64,000 nt of DNA from Crocodylus rhombifer (lineage: Eukaryota; Chordata; Crocodylia; Crocodylidae), in NCBI GenBank assembly GCA_038503035.1, contig JAVSML010000966.1, forward strand, positions 53,858 through 117,857. Direction: 5' to 3'. The notes below the pieces were generated by a model. It was not told the origin of the DNA, did not search any database, and was given only the letters and a program-made list of their open reading frames with translations. The position numbers were made by a program, and so were the translations under genes. Shown piece after piece: positions 1-12,905 of this stretch. The stretch's first letter is position 1. Every line of letters begins with the position of its first letter.

Positions 1-900
1 CCACCCAGAAAGGGTTGGTGGCTTCAGCTTCGGGAGAGATCTGTGCGAGGGAAAGTGAGGGGCTGAAAACCGAGATCAATCAGAAAACATGTTTCCCTTG
101 TTGACGCTTGCTCTGCTAGAGCGTTTAATTAGATCCAGGTGCTCTGAAGGGCCTTGATGCGCACTGCCAGCAGGAGGGGGTAGGGGTGAACTTTCAGAAT
201 CAACATTCTTCCCATCCAGGAGGCGTCAGGCCTGGTTGCCCTGCAAAAATAAACCTTTTACTTTAAAATGGGGGAGGAGGAGGGGAAGGGTTCCGTTTCA
301 CAGCTTTAAGTGAGAGCTTCAGAGGTCCCTCCAGCAACCCTAGATTTCCTCATTTGGGGCTTGAGCTTGCATGGTGCTGCAGTTCCATTTTAGGGAGGCC
401 ACCATCACTCAGAGCAGTGCTGTTGAAGCCAATGGTGGTTTGGTACCTTGTACCATCTGCCCAAGTTACCATGATTTATGCCAGGAGATGAAGTTACAGC
501 TACTGTCACTGTGGGGCAAGCTGTTTCCCACTTACTACAGGATACTGGCAGGTTAGTGACCAGTATCAACCAGTTTAGAGAAAATGTTTAAGGATCTTCC
601 ATCACCTGTAGCTAGATAGGTGGTCTCTTCCCAGATTATGACTCTGGATATGTGATGATAACTTTGAATATTCCTGTTGCCTCTGCTAACCCCCGCACCC
701 TCTGGTCTCAGGCCTTCGCCCCTTTCTCTCTCTTGAATCTCACTGTGTTTTTGGTCTCTCTCACACGGTGATGATTGACTTACGAACATTTCCTTGTATT
801 GATTTTGAATTTGCCACTTAATTATTTATATCACTCAAGTATGCTTCGGCATAGGGGTGCATTTGAGAACATGCTCGCTTCTCGTATGGGGGCCCTAAAC

Positions 901-1212
901 CAGTGGTTCTCAACTAAGGTGCTGCAGCACCCTGGAGTACCTTGAGATCTTTTCAAGGGTGTCACAGGTGCCTCGCAGTGTTAGCACTCCTAGGTATGCA
1001 AACATGATTCACAAGAGAAACCCAGAGATTTCAAATAGAAATCCATTGTGTTAAAACCATTTTCACTTGTTGTGGGCTTTCCAAGTCCTTTGCAACAGAA
1101 AAATTGCTTTATTATTTTTCTTTAGTCAAAAAAGGTGAAAACTAAGATAATGTTTTTTGAGGGGTGCTTTGATCTAACAAGGGGTGCTTTGAGTGTAAAA
1201 AGGTTGATGTGA
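901..1212. mobile_element. Degraded hAT-like MITE (CAGTGGTTCTCAAC family)
   Basis: It starts CAGTGGTTCTCAAC and contains GCAAACATGATTCACAAGAG, shared with 28739-29000. It ends near GTAAAAAGGTTGATGTG, a decayed inverted copy of the start. No matching 8-bp flank is seen. Confidence 0.55.
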
Positions 1213-2199
1213 GAAGTCCCACTGAAATCAGTATGAATGTTCGTGTACTGAAGTGGCTTATGAATCAGGGCTTAGAGCGCTCAGCCTGGCACATGATGGA
1301 ACACTGCTTCCTTGGCAAACAGGCTAGAAAATTATTTCTAAAGGTTTTTCAGTAGGATATTTCACTTTTCTGTGTGTGCGCTCAAAGATGCATCTCATTT
1401 GAATTTCCAAATCCTTTATCTTTTATTTCTGGAAGGTAGCCTGGAAAACTTTTACTGAGACTAGGTTTTAATTATCTGTTAACATCTGGATTCTTGATCC
1501 TCCTGGCAAGATATCTCTGCAGGAGCTGAGATTTCACAGGTGTATGTGGAGTGAGCCACTGGAAATGTATCTGAATATGAAAAACATAGAAGTCTAAAGG
1601 TGCATAGTACTACAGTTACAGGCTGTATTCACCATTATCCTGTATCTTGTCATTTATATCGGTGGGTGAAAAAAAATGGTAGTCTGGTCTGGTAGCATCT
1701 CTCATGTGCTTTGCCTCTAAGCATCTACATCAGGAGCAGGAAATTACTATAAGTTGCGATTCCTTTTCTACTTCCAATAAGAAACCTAATGGAAAGTCTT
1801 CCATTGACTTCAGTAAAAGCAGTGTTAGTGCCCTTAAATTAATATCCATAGGTCTACAGTAACACCCATGTATTCTGAGTTATTTATTGAGAAGGAATTT
1901 TGCCTTTTTGCTTATCTTTCCATATTAGATCATGCTTCATATATTTTACCAGGCATTGGTACTCAGCAGTCTGTGTTGCGAAAGATTTGTCCTTGTAACA
2001 AACTTCTTTAAATGTATAGTTAATGTTTAGTTAATGAATGTGCACTATGGTCCCTAGATCCACTTTTTTTTAACTGTTACAGTTACTATGTTGAGGTCTT
2101 TTCTGACAAGACTGTGAAAACAAATTCTTGTTAAAGCCTAGAACTGACCTATTGCTGGTAGTGTAAATGCTTTGGTTTTGGTTCAGTAATCTCGTAACG

Positions 2200-2345
2200 C
2201 TTCACAAAGGAATCAGTTTCATTATTTCCATTTTACAGCTGGGGAAACTGAGGCACAAGGAAATGAAGGAAAAAGCCCACAGTTACTCAGCAGGCCAGTG
2301 GTGGAAAAAGGAATTAAGCCCAGGTCTTCTGAGTAAGAGTTCTGT
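2200..2345 (-). repeat. MIR-like SINE, antisense
   Basis: CATTTTACAGCTGGGGAAAC, TGAGGCACAAGGAAATGAAG and AAGCCCAGGTCTTCTGAG are MIR in reverse. Confidence 0.65.
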
Positions 2346-3202
2346 TCCGCTTTTTGTAGGATAGATAGAAGTGCTTTCAAGTGCCATAGTCACTTTGTGT
2401 CAGGTATCCATTGTATCAGGTATCCAGGAGGCTTGCTTGTCACATTGTTTTATTTCATGTAGGGGGCAGGTTCATCTGAACTCTGATTGTAGAAGTTCTT
2501 AGCATTGAATTTAAAAGCAAACTCATGCAACAGGTTTGTGTTAAATCTCTCTACCTGCAGTATTTTTCAGCCAGAACTTCAGCATTTTGTGTATTTTGGG
2601 AACTTCCAAAATGGAAAAAAACTGATGGTCCAATCTTTTTTACACTGCCCGAGCTGAGTAAAGGCAGGAAATAAATGGCCCAAGTGATTTTTTTTTTTTT
2701 TTTAAGTAAAACTAAAATCCCTATGGCTTTAATACTAGAGCTTGTTATTTAGGGTAAAATGAAGGGCACAAATGTACGTCAAGTAAGATTTTTTTAAAAT
2801 TGATGAACATGTTTTAAAGGAATATGATTGCTGCTTCTTTCTCATGTAGTTGCCTAATTTCAGAGTGCAGCACCATCATAAACCATTCAGGGAGTACTTG
2901 GACTTTGAGTTCGGCCATTTTTTTACAGAGAGATTTGCAAAATAATAGTGTAAAACTCCTGCTAGACTGCAATCTGTAATATAACCTGAACGATGGAGTC
3001 TCCACCTGCTCCTCCAGAGTAAAACTAGACTTTAGTAGATTGTTGTTCTGATCTGAAGCCTGAGTAAAACACTCTAGAACAAAGCCTGGATTTGGGCTTT
3101 GTTGAACTGGATTTTTTTTTTAGTTGAGGGGAAAATACCAGCTGGGCAACAGCACATCCTGGCATCCATACAAATAAATTGTACTGATGATTTTTAGGGC
3201 AG

Positions 3203-3400
3203 AGATCAGCAACCTACAACCTGCAGGGCAGATCTGACCCATGAAGCTGGGACTGCAGTGGAGTTGGGGAGTGGGGAACTTTGCCCATGCAGTCCGGTGG
3301 TGGGGAGAAGCAGCAGTGGCAGCCGGGTCCCAGTGCCAGCCCCCTCAGACCTTAGCTGTGTCATTCTGTCCCTCCTGCTGCCAGAAAACATTGCCAAACA
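3203..3400. mobile_element. hAT-like fragment in PCGF2 last intron
   Basis: It begins with a decayed CAGAGATCAGCAACCTACAA terminus, like the one at 54255 (CAGGTCAGCAACCTATGG). The 3' end is unclear. It lies about 190 bases before the PCGF2 acceptor. Confidence 0.4.
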
Positions 3401-3592
3401 CTGTTTTAGGGGAGTTTTCCCAGGCACAGATGGCACTGAAATGTCTGACAGTCATTCACAGCCTCTGCCTGTCTCTCCCTTTTTAACTTCATTTCTGAGC
3501 CCCAAACAGCCTGCATACAAATCTGACATCCGTGATAATGAGAGAGTCCAAAGGAACCACCTCCACTGTTCTTCTTTCCCTTCTCCTGGCAG

Positions 3593-3937
3593 AATGGGCC
3601 CCTCCCTTTGAAATACCGGGTGCAGCCAGCCTGCAAGAGGATAAAATTGTCCCAGCCTGCAAACTCCGAGTGCACCAACACCAGCGGAGCCTCCGAGTGC
3701 GAGTCAGTCAGCGACAAAGCCAACAGCCCTGCCACGCTGCCTGCCACCTCCTCCTCCCTGCCCAGCCCCGCCACGCCTTCCCACGGCTCACCCAGCTCCA
3801 ACAACACTGCCACGAGCATCCCAGCCAACTCCAGCACCGTGCTCAATGGCACCTCGAACTGCCACCAAATGCCACCCTCTGCCAGCAGGGGGCGGAAAAC
3901 GACTGTGAACGGTAGCACAGCTTCTGCCTTGACCTAA
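3593..3937 (+). CDS. PCGF2: PCGF2 (MEL18) last coding exon, C-terminal 114 residues
   Basis: PCGF2 is the RING-finger Polycomb subunit of PRC1, a nuclear complex that ubiquitinates histone H2A. This exon encodes only the C-terminal tail. It follows a pyrimidine-rich acceptor ending in CTGGCAG and opens in phase 0 with [16 protein letters not shown], the end of the RAWUL domain. A Ser/Thr/Pro/Asn-rich tail follows, containing [16 protein letters not shown] and [20 protein letters not shown], and ending [10 protein letters not shown]...ALT before TAA at 3935-3937. The [16 protein letters not shown] block separates PCGF2 from its paralogue BMI1, which is different there. The RING and most of RAWUL must lie upstream of the window: I saw no FLRCPAAMTV/MDIAYIYPWRR exon in 1-3592. 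Linkage to CISD3 and MLLT6 supports the assignment. Identity is from family knowledge, not a database search. Confidence 0.95.
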   Translation, partial: NGPLPLKYRVQPACKRIKLSQPANSECTNTSGASECESVSDKANSPATLPATSSSLPSPATPSHGSPSSNNTATSIPANSSTVLNGTSNCHQMPPSASRGRKTTVNGSTASALT

Positions 3938-6900
3938 AGGCAGGGCCTAGGGCCTGACTTTTGATTTTATATATAAATATATATGTGTATATAGGAAAAA
4001 AAAATTATACATACTTATTTTCTATTGATTGACCAGATTAATTTAAAATGCAAATAAGACACAATTGTGGTTGAGTATTTTTTAAAATGATGCTTTTCTT
4101 TTTCCTTCCTTTTTTTTTTTAATTTTAACTTATGGAATTTGCATGTCCGGGAGCCCATATTCATGTAATAGCTGCAGCCCCACCTGCTCATTTTCTATAA
4201 CAGCCTCCCTCCCCCACTCCCTGCCAAGAGAGAATGGGACTTAATGGTAACGGACACACAGGTAAGGATGATGGACAGAAGCCAAAAGCCTCCACCCTTT
4301 GTATATGTGCATCTGTGGCTTCCATCTGTAGGGTGCGTGTGGCAGAGAATTACTTGTCATGTTTGATGTCAAGAGCCTTCCCAACTCATTGTTTGTTGGC
4401 TTGTTTTGTTGGTTTAGTGATGGAAAACTTGAAAGTCGGTGTGGAATGGTCTGTGCACAGGCGTAGAGGGGGAGAAGATCCTGTCTCTTTACAAATAGGA
4501 CATGCTACTCTGTCCTCTGTTCGCACTTGCATAGACTTTAATCCAAAGTCTTGTCTGGAGTTAGAGCTATCGAGTAAAGCTCAGGTGATGAGCTAAAATC
4601 CCATGTAGACTGTCACTGGGACTTAAGTCACTTGGGAGCTGAAGTCTTCACGATGAAATTTTGTGGGATGTTGGCTCCAAAGTCATCTGGGAGGCTGGGG
4701 GCGTTTTCCCGCAGCGCCTGTTATTTCTGGAGCAGCCAATGGGACATAGACTAAATGAATGGAAGATGCATATGGAAATGACTTGGCCTGAATTTTCCGA
4801 AGTCAGTAAAAGCTGTCAGAATTGCACATTTCTGGAAGTTAGGCCCCAGGGGTCATGGCTTTTCAAAAAAATTCAGGGCCAAGTATTCAGGGTCTCGTAT
4901 CAACATGCTGAATTCTTTTGAAAAATCTAGCCCGTGTGTTTTCCTCACCTCGATTTGCTTTGGAATCTTTCATCAGAGGCTCCTTTAAAAAGGCAGCCTT
5001 TGTTCGGAGCCCTGTTGTAATGTGTATCGTGTCCTATCTGAACAGTTGTCATCAGTGGGTCCTCATCAGAGGAGGATTCCCATCCTTGCATTTTCACTTG
5101 ATAATGATCTACCCCTAAATTTGTGTGGGTGGAGTAAGGAAGGGATGGGGGTGGGGGCGAGGAAGAGACCTTGGGTTTCAGGGCCACCTAAGCACATCCC
5201 GTTTAGAGGGGGCTTTGGAGGAGATCTGAAAAGCTTTGGAGTACAGTTCTGAATAGAGTTAGGTTGAAGCTTCACCTTCCTTTGAGAGTCTGGTTTCCTT
5301 TTGCAGATTTCTAAGGGTATCTTGGGTTCTGACCCTGCAGAGACTTCAGCCCATGAATAATACTTACTCTGCCAGTCTCTGTTCATTTCTTACTTCAAAT
5401 TAAGCCTGTAGCACAAAGAGCGAACTTTCAACAGCAATTGTGTGACTTAAAGGCATAAAGTCCTATTCATTTTTCTCTTCTTTTTTCTTTTTCTCCAAAA
5501 GAGGTCAAAGGATTTAGCCTCTCATGCCCCAACAAATGGCAACAAGACATGAGTGCCTAACTTTCCTGGGCGACTTGTAAAATTTTACTTGGAAAATAAG
5601 TCTCTACTTGGAAAATTTTGGCTTGGTCAGCTAAATTATTAGGGCCTGCATTTGAAAATCTTGTGTTGCTCATTTCTTCTCACCCCCCGCACCTCTATCT
5701 TTGTAGGATTGATGCCTTAGTAACCAAGGAGTTATTCTTGTTGGAAGGTGCTGTTGGATTCTTAGAAGCATCTCTGGTAGCTTTGGCTTGCTTGAGCTTG
5801 AAACAGCATGGCTAGGTGGGAAGAAAGAGCACTAACGCCCATCCTGTACAGGGAGAAGCTGTTCTTCAGGTGGGGTGATAGTAACCAGGTGGGGTGTCCA
5901 GAGGTGGGGTGACAAACTAAATACAGTTAATGAGAAGAGTGAAAACAAGCATTCAACCATAGGTCACTCCACCGTCTGTTTTCTGCTCCATCCCCAAACA
6001 TTCTTGCTCCGTTTAAAAAAAAAAAAAATCACAGCATTGTTTTATTTCCACCCCTTTCCATTTCTCTCCACGTCCCTCACGTTGGTTTAAAAAAAATATA
6101 TGGTGCCTTTTAGAAAGGAGTTTGTTTTTTAAGTTGTTTTTTTTCTTTTTGTGAGGGGCGAGGAGTTGCAAAAGGGAGGCCGCTACTGTGTTCCTTGAAA
6201 GAGAGGCATAGATTGTATTGTGTGTTTGAGCCGTGTGTGTGTTGCTTGTGTTTGTAAAGGTTGTCCATGCGGGGGGAACTCGTGTAAGTTCCATGGGGGT
6301 GGGAGATGGTATTATCTTCTGCTCTCTAGTCCGGACTTCCTTACAATCTGACATGGGTGTGTGTATGCGTGAGCCACGGGGGGATGGGGAGCAAGTTTCT
6401 TCAGTCTCAAAAAGCACATGTTCCCCTGGGCATCTAGACCCAGGGGGTTTTATCTCCCCCTTGGTGGAGTGAATGAATAAATAAGTGCCTGCAGATCCCA
6501 GGGACAGGAGAATTCCTATCCGGGGCAGGAAAGTGTCAAACTGCTGGGTAGGCAAGGGCGACTCTCTCATCCCAGCTCCATCTCCACAGGGTGTGCATGT
6601 GGGGAGATTGGTAATAGGAAATCTGAAAAAGCATTGAGAACCAAAGGAAAGTGGCAAGGGAAGTGGACATAGCCAGATCCCAAAAGTCAAGAAACAGACT
6701 TGGTTTTTTAACTATTGCTCCAGATAATTAAGAAGTGTCTTGGCTAAAAGGAGCCAGCATGGGCACAGCCCCATGGCCATAGCCATAGAAAGATGGGTAG
6801 AACTTTCTATGATGCTACAGGAGGGCCTGCCCCAGGATGTGATACCCTGGCATGAGTTAAATCTTGAAGGCCAGTTGGGTGAGTGGGGTCAGCCCCTTGA

Positions 6901-7570
6901 ATTAGCAGGCTGCCATTGGGTGCCTTTGAAAATGTTCACTTCTGAAGGAATGCATGAGCCAAAGGCCAAGGAAGCCGCATGCTGGCTTTTATGTAGGGTG
7001 GGGAGTGGAAGGAGGTAGACTTCCCTCTATGGGGCCGCCAGAATGAGCAGAGCGCTTCTTCACTGGAGTCGTGGCTTGGGGTGGAAGGGGGTAAGATGAG
7101 GAGAGGGTTCAGTTGGCACATCTGGGAGATGCCCCACTATACCCATACATTGCCTCCTGGGATGGGGAAGTGCCCTGGTAACCTGCAGAGGGTGGTAGAG
7201 GGGCTGTAAGTTGCCATTATTCTTAGTCTTTTTGTTTCTGTTTCTTCCCCTCCTAAAGGCTGGGGCTGGACTGTGAACTCAGTTGTGTCACATGGGGCTT
7301 TGCCGGTCAGGAACATTCATCCCACCCCCCTTCTCCTTGTACATAGGCCAAAATGGACTACGCGAGGCGGGTGAAGTGCCTCAGTGTTGGGGTTGGTTTG
7401 GGTTTTTTCCTCCCCGATATGGTACAAACCAAAATTGCTCTGTATGTTTGCATCCTGTATGATGTTTTAATGTCCTGTAATATATTCTGATATTCATATA
7501 TCGTTATTGGTTAAACATTTGTATAACTATACAGCTTTGTAAATGTAATAAATGCTGCAGATTGTCCTTC
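3938..7570 (+). other. PCGF2: PCGF2 3' untranslated region
   Basis: This is about 3.6 kb of AT-rich, largely unique sequence after the PCGF2 stop codon. It has no recognisable transposon and no credible ORF. It contains a TATATA-type stretch at 3966-3995 and poly-pyrimidine runs near 4100 and 6130. The absence of repeats, against the repeat-dense DNA on both sides, fits a retained 3'UTR ending at the AATAAA at 7547. An earlier polyadenylation site is possible, so the UTR length is inference. Confidence 0.6.
7547..7552 (+). terminator. PCGF2: Polyadenylation signal of PCGF2
   Basis: A canonical AATAAA is followed within about 30 bases by a GT-rich tract (CGTGTCTGTGTGCATG), the usual downstream element. 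It is the best poly(A) site after the PCGF2 stop, placing cleavage near 7565-7575. Confidence 0.65.
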
Positions 7571-8084
7571 AACGTGTCTGTGTGCATGCAGGTGTCCCCA
7601 TCTGCTTACTAGCAGACATTGACAAGCTTGGCTTTTCATTGATCAAGACATCCAGCCCTCCATCTGCCTGCCTGCCCCACCTGCCCATCAATCATCCATC
7701 CCTCCTCCCCACTTCCCCCGTCATGCAATCCAGTAGGCAAAGTCCAGTCGCAGACTAAGCACTTGCATCTCTGGGAACCCAGATTGACTTAATGTTCCAC
7801 GTTTTTATAGATTTTAAGCACCCAGGATAACAAAAAAATTAATAAATCCCTATGGCCAAATCCCTAGGAAGGCAAATGGACCCCTCCTGTTCCCTTCTGT
7901 TCCTAGTTAATGGTCCTGTTTCCCTCTTCTCCACTAATCTGCCCCTGCCTGGGATAGGTTTGACTTGATTTATTGTACCTCTTCTATCTGCAGTTGCAAA
8001 AGCAGAGATGAGTGGCCTTGTCACACTAGGAAAGAGTGTGTTCAGAGAGAAAGTATGGAGGATTAGGGACCCTGCTGGAATGGG

Positions 8085-8290
8085 AACGTAGAGGGGAACG
8101 TAGAGGGCTAGGTTCTGTTCCCAGTTCGGCCACTGGGGTGGAGGGGGCCCTGGGGGAAGTCACTTTTACTTTGCCCATCAGTTTCCCCATCTCTAAATTA
8201 GCAATGACAAGAGAGCTAAAAAATGCTGGGTGCAGCTTAGGTGCAACACTCACCATTTTTCCTCATCTAGACAAAGCCTAAATGACATTA
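8085..8290 (+). repeat. MIR-like SINE
   Basis: TTCTGTTCCCAGTTCGGCCA, then GGGGGAAGTCACTTTTACTT and CAGTTTCCCCATCTCTAAAT. Confidence 0.6.
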
Positions 8291-8379
8291 GAGGAGGGCA
8301 TGCATTTATCAAATCCAGAACAATTTGGGCTAGGGATTAAATCTATTCTCTCTGGCTATGAATAGATGTTGCATTTGTC

Positions 8380-8900
8380 CTGGGAGAAAGCCTTTTGTCC
8401 CAGGATCAGACAGACCTTTACATCCACTGTTCTGTTTCAAGTCCCTCTGCAGTATGCTGGATAAAATGCACTAATGCTTTCCCCCCAGACATTCTGTTGT
8501 ACGTCTGTATGGTTACTGCGGCTCATTCCAGGGACAAGTCTGGCAAGCAGTGTGCTCTTGCTGGCCAATTCACAGCAGTGCAGCATGGAAGGAGATGTGT
8601 GTAAATGTATTTTTTGATCCAGGTCAAATCCAGAAACAATCAGGCTATAAACAGATGACTACCAGGTTTTGACTCCATCAAAACAGGTAGGGACAACTGT
8701 TTGCATGGGTAGTTTGAATGGCAGTTAATTCCAATCAGCCTTGATTGTTTGGGGCAAAGTGGTAATTCATATGCTTCTCAGGTACTTGAAGTGGGATAAT
8801 GAGTGCATACATCTGTAGGATCCCAGGATAAAAATTTGTGTTCCCAGAAAAAACTGGTTGTCAGTTTTTTAGCCTCAGTCCCAAGTCAAATGAAACATCT
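8380..8900. repeat. Uncharacterised dispersed repeat, copy 1
   Basis: It shares AACAGATG...TTTGACTCCATC...AAACAG...GGCAGTTAA and TGTAGGATCCCAGGA with copy 2 at 12440-12905. CCCAGGAT/TCCTGGGA phrases near the ends suggest a DNA element. Boundaries uncertain. Confidence 0.4.
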
Positions 8901-9894
8901 GTTTACACAGCCTCTGTGGCCCTCCTCATCCAGGATTCAGTTTTTCCAAAGGTGGTTAGGTACCTAACTCCCAACAAAACCAGGTTAGACTTCCAAAGGC
9001 TGCTGAAAGCATAAGAATCACTAAGGGCCTGGATGTACATGTATGTCTATGCTAGTGTGAACTATCAGTTTTGTCTACTGATGGAAATGAAACAAGGATT
9101 TGGAGCAGACAGCTGTGCAGCTATCCTGAAGCAGCTACATGCAGTAGCTGCAGGCAGCTATTGCAGTACACCTCTACTAGTTGATGGGGACCAGACATAT
9201 GGCCAGCCTTGCTGGCAAGGGTGCCACTGATTTAAACTCTGTCCCCTCCCTGAGTACTTCTCTGATCCCTGTCCTCCAAGAGGCATACCTGATAGAGTTT
9301 GCCCCTGGGGCACCAGAACGGAAGCAGGGGGACTCTGCTTCCAGCCATGTGGAATGGTGCAGGGGAAGGATGCTGCTGTGAGAGGAGGTGTTGCTGCCAG
9401 GAGCCGGGTTAATGCTTCCCTGACCTCCCTTTACTAAGTGCCTGGGGCTTGTGTGCCACATAGGGAAGTTGCATGCAACAGTTAGGAACATGTGCTGTTG
9501 CTGGCTACCCCCATACTGGGTAGCTTGTCTTTAGTAAATGACTATGGGGAAAAGATGCAGGCACACACTGCCTTTACTGGTGTAGTTTTATCCCTGATTT
9601 TGCCTGGCGTATTAGCATAAGTTATTCTGGTATGAGGCTGTATGTTTGCTCCTCTTTTATACTGGTGCAGAAACTATGTAGCATGTCCAAGGTTTGAATT
9701 ACACTTTGACTCTTGGGGGAGTCTGCAAAAAAATTAAACCGGTTCATTGATTAACAAGTCCACCAAAGTGAAGGAGCAATCCAGTTGGAGACCCCTCCCC
9801 AGTTATGATTTTCAAATCTTACAGGGTGGGGGAAAGGGGGCTTGTCTCTTGTGGAGAGAGGGGCTCAGCCCCACCTCCCCAAGCTCCCCCTTAA

Positions 9895-10030
9895 TTCTCA
9901 CCCATATGCTCTATGTGACTTGCCCAGGGTCACATAGGCAGCCTACAGGAAGGATGCAACTTGAATGCCAAACTCCTGGGATCCAGCCCAATGTTTTAAA
10001 CTGTGAGACCATCTTTCTCCTTGGATTTCT
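9895..10030 (-). repeat. MIR-like SINE fragment, antisense
   Basis: GTGACTTGCCCAGGGTCACA and CTCCTGGGATCCAGCCCA, then a GAGACCATCTTTCTCC end. Confidence 0.55.
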
Positions 10031-12439
10031 CTGCTACCTGAAAGAGAATTCCCCTCCTGCCATGAATTTTCTACCAATGAAAGACTGATTCTTAAAAATC
10101 AATCCTGTTCTATCTGCTCCCCCCTCCCTAAACTCCTTGCCAGACAGTGACAAGCCATTGTGTCCTCTGTCACGTAAGGAGCAATAAATCAGGTCAGAAA
10201 AAAAGAACTGAGTCTATTTTTTAAAGTGAGATGGCATCAACCCTGATGTGCACATCTGGGAGCCAACTTTCTCCAGCTCTCTCTCTCGCCAAGTGACAAG
10301 AGTGACCATCAGAGAAACCCCTCTGGCAACTGACTTGAATTGCCTGCACAATGGCAGAGGTGGTAGGGCTGCCACATGCAATGAAACAAATGAATTTTCA
10401 GCAAGGTCCTTGTGCATGATCATGGGAATGGAACAAGCCCCAGCTGATACCTCCCTGTCTTCTCATTAGCAGAGGACTTCCACAAAGGGCTGAACTTTTC
10501 CTTGTAGAGCAGGGTAGGGTGTGCAGCTCTGTATCACTTGAGCCCCCACAAACCAGACTAAATCTTTCATATCTGGCCTCATCATTCATGTAAAGCTACC
10601 GAAGGCCAGAGTTCCTAATACAATATACCAACACCCCAGCCCTATGCATATAAGCCCAGCCTAAACTCTGACCAGATGAATAGTCCTACAGGACTCCTCA
10701 TTTGCTTCAAGTGAAGCACTTGTAGGGTGCATGCAAGCTTTGGGGTCCACATGTAGGCATCTACACAAGACATGGGCTCTTTTGACTACCCAGCCTCTAA
10801 AGGGTGATTTTCTGAGGTGCTGAGCACCCAGGCCTTCCCACAGTTTTCAAGAACAACTGAGATCCAGGCCCCTTGGTTCTGACTGCTACACAAACAGAGC
10901 AGAACACAGGCTGTGTTTATTTGAGCTTGCTGAATTTTGTTTTTTAATGGATGACATTCCCCAGGAAAAGAGTGAGGGACAGGCAGAAACAGGGTGTTTT
11001 GGGTAAAAAAAAAAAAAAAATCCTACTCAAAATATCAAATTTGATTATTTCTTTCCTATCCCCCACGATATCTGGGGCTTAACACTTCTCATAGTTGGTC
11101 CAGGACACTTACCCCCTTGCTCTCGATTCCCAGAACTGGAACCTAAAGCAATGATGTACTGACCCAAATGGGTCAGGTTTTGAATAGCGCTGAGCACCAA
11201 TGCACCAAGCCAGCATTTCAGAGCAGTTCATCTCCCATTTCGCATTTGGATCCCTGAATACAAGGTGAGATCTTCTAGGGATGCTATGTGCCTTGTGTGC
11301 CAAACCCGTGGGAAGATCCAGCTATCTGTGGAAGCAGAAAATGCTTGAGACTCTGTCTTTTGCTGTGGTGCCACCTGGGAATGTGGCTCTTTGGAAACTG
11401 AACAAGCCCTTAGCAAATCTGACTACTTCCAGAGAAGCAGCTCCTTTACTGGAGGCCACCAACAATGGTGCCAGTAGTATGACTCTAGCGTCTAAACAGC
11501 AAGTTTTACAGGCAGTCTGTATATCTCCAGCAAAAGCCCCTTGTTCCTTTTAATTAACAAGGGCTGTTGTCACATATGGGCCAAGGCTTTTTTAGCATTT
11601 CATGCCATGCAACAGTCTTCCTAGATTTCACTTAATACCCAAGGCAGTCAATTGCCATCCAGGAAAATAATTTGAGGGAGGGGGTAGAAGGTCCAGATAG
11701 AACATATACTATCAACAGTCACCTGTATTTTCTTCTGAGTCCCTCCTGCCTTCTCCCAGACCAATGGGGGGCATTAGATGGGGTGGGGAGGGAGGGGACG
11801 GTTTTAATCTCAGCTGAAGGCCATTCGTTGGGTAATAGGGACTGATTTTTGGATGTGTTGCAGTTAAAAAGAACTTTTAGCAGCTGTGCTCTGATGGGCA
11901 CAGACACTCAGACCGTTTTCCAGCATCTTCAGAGTCTGCTGAGGCTAGCTCCTGCCATCCTAGCTCCAGAGGGGAAGATGAGGTATAGTTCCCTCTTTGC
12001 TGACTCCTGACAGCTTTGGCATGTCTCACCAGGGACAGAGGCCCTGTTAGATAGCTTTTAAGAATCTAGCACTAGGTTTTCCAAGACAGTGCCTGTGATG
12101 TGAACGGATGATAAGGGGGTGCCCAGGTTTGGGATGGGGGGTGGAGTCTGGCCAGGCTGCCCTTGCAGGGAGATAAGAGTAGGCTTCAATGCCAAAGGAG
12201 GGATGCATCCCCTGCTGCTGCCACGGAGAGCTTCTTAAGAGCTATCACCTACCATGGGACTGGGCAATCAGTAGGTGGGGGGAAGGGGCACATTCAGAGT
12301 GAGGACTTTCCTCAGCCCTATTTAACAGCAGGGGGAATGTAGCGTCAGCTGATTGCTACAGTCGCTGAGTGAGGACTTGCTGTATTGACCCCCTTCCCAG
12401 CCAGACATGCCCATTTCAGGCCCCCCCCCCCAGTTTGAT

Positions 12440-12905
12440 CACCCTGGGACAAAGCCTTTGTTGGGGCAGTCAGGCTAATTCCAGGGTGAAAACAGATGGG
12501 GGCTTTGACTCCCATCCAAACAGCGCAGGACAGTTGTGTACACATATAAAGGCAGTTAACTCAAATTAGTCCCATTGCCCCAGAAAAGAAGTATTCATTC
12601 AGGCTGGAAGCAGACACCTGGCTTGATTTGGATTTGGATTTGATTCAGATTTGAATGTCTTGTCTTGCAGCAAACACCAGCCCTTATAAGGGGGAAAGTA
12701 CCTGGGAAGGATCTGAATTAATACTTTGCCTTGGAACAACTGCAGCTAATTCAGATTCATTACCAGTTACGCTTCTGATTAGTCATATCCCAGACTATTG
12801 AATGCCAGATTAAACTGGTTGTCTATTTTTCAGCCTGGGATACCTCAGAGGTGCTTCTGGGGACAATGGGCTTGTCCCACTGTAGGATCCCAGGAAAAAG
12901 GGCTT
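12440..12905. repeat. Uncharacterised dispersed repeat, copy 2
   Basis: Related to 8380-8900, with AAACTGGTTGTC and TGTAGGATCCCAGGA blocks in a different order, so rearranged. Confidence 0.4.

Larger units (their letters stand above)
1..3592 (+). other. PCGF2: PCGF2 last intron (3' part)
   Basis: No coding exon is visible here. The stretch holds a degraded hAT-like element near 901-1212, a MIR-like fragment (antisense) near 2200-2345, T-rich runs at 2684-2703, and a hAT-like 5' end at about 3203. The intron is at least 3.6 kb because the preceding PCGF2 exon is absent. Confidence 0.7.

Noticed and set aside
3406..3918. 170-codon minus-strand ORF over the PCGF2 exon
   Set aside because: Antisense shadow of the PCGF2 coding frame.
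3593..3937. BMI1 (PCGF4) instead of PCGF2
   Set aside because: BMI1 lacks the [16 protein letters not shown] and [20 protein letters not shown] blocks. Linkage with CISD3 and MLLT6 also indicates PCGF2.
6013..6690. 225-codon minus-strand ORF
   Set aside because: It runs antisense to the PCGF2 3'UTR, starts from low-complexity text and resembles no protein family.
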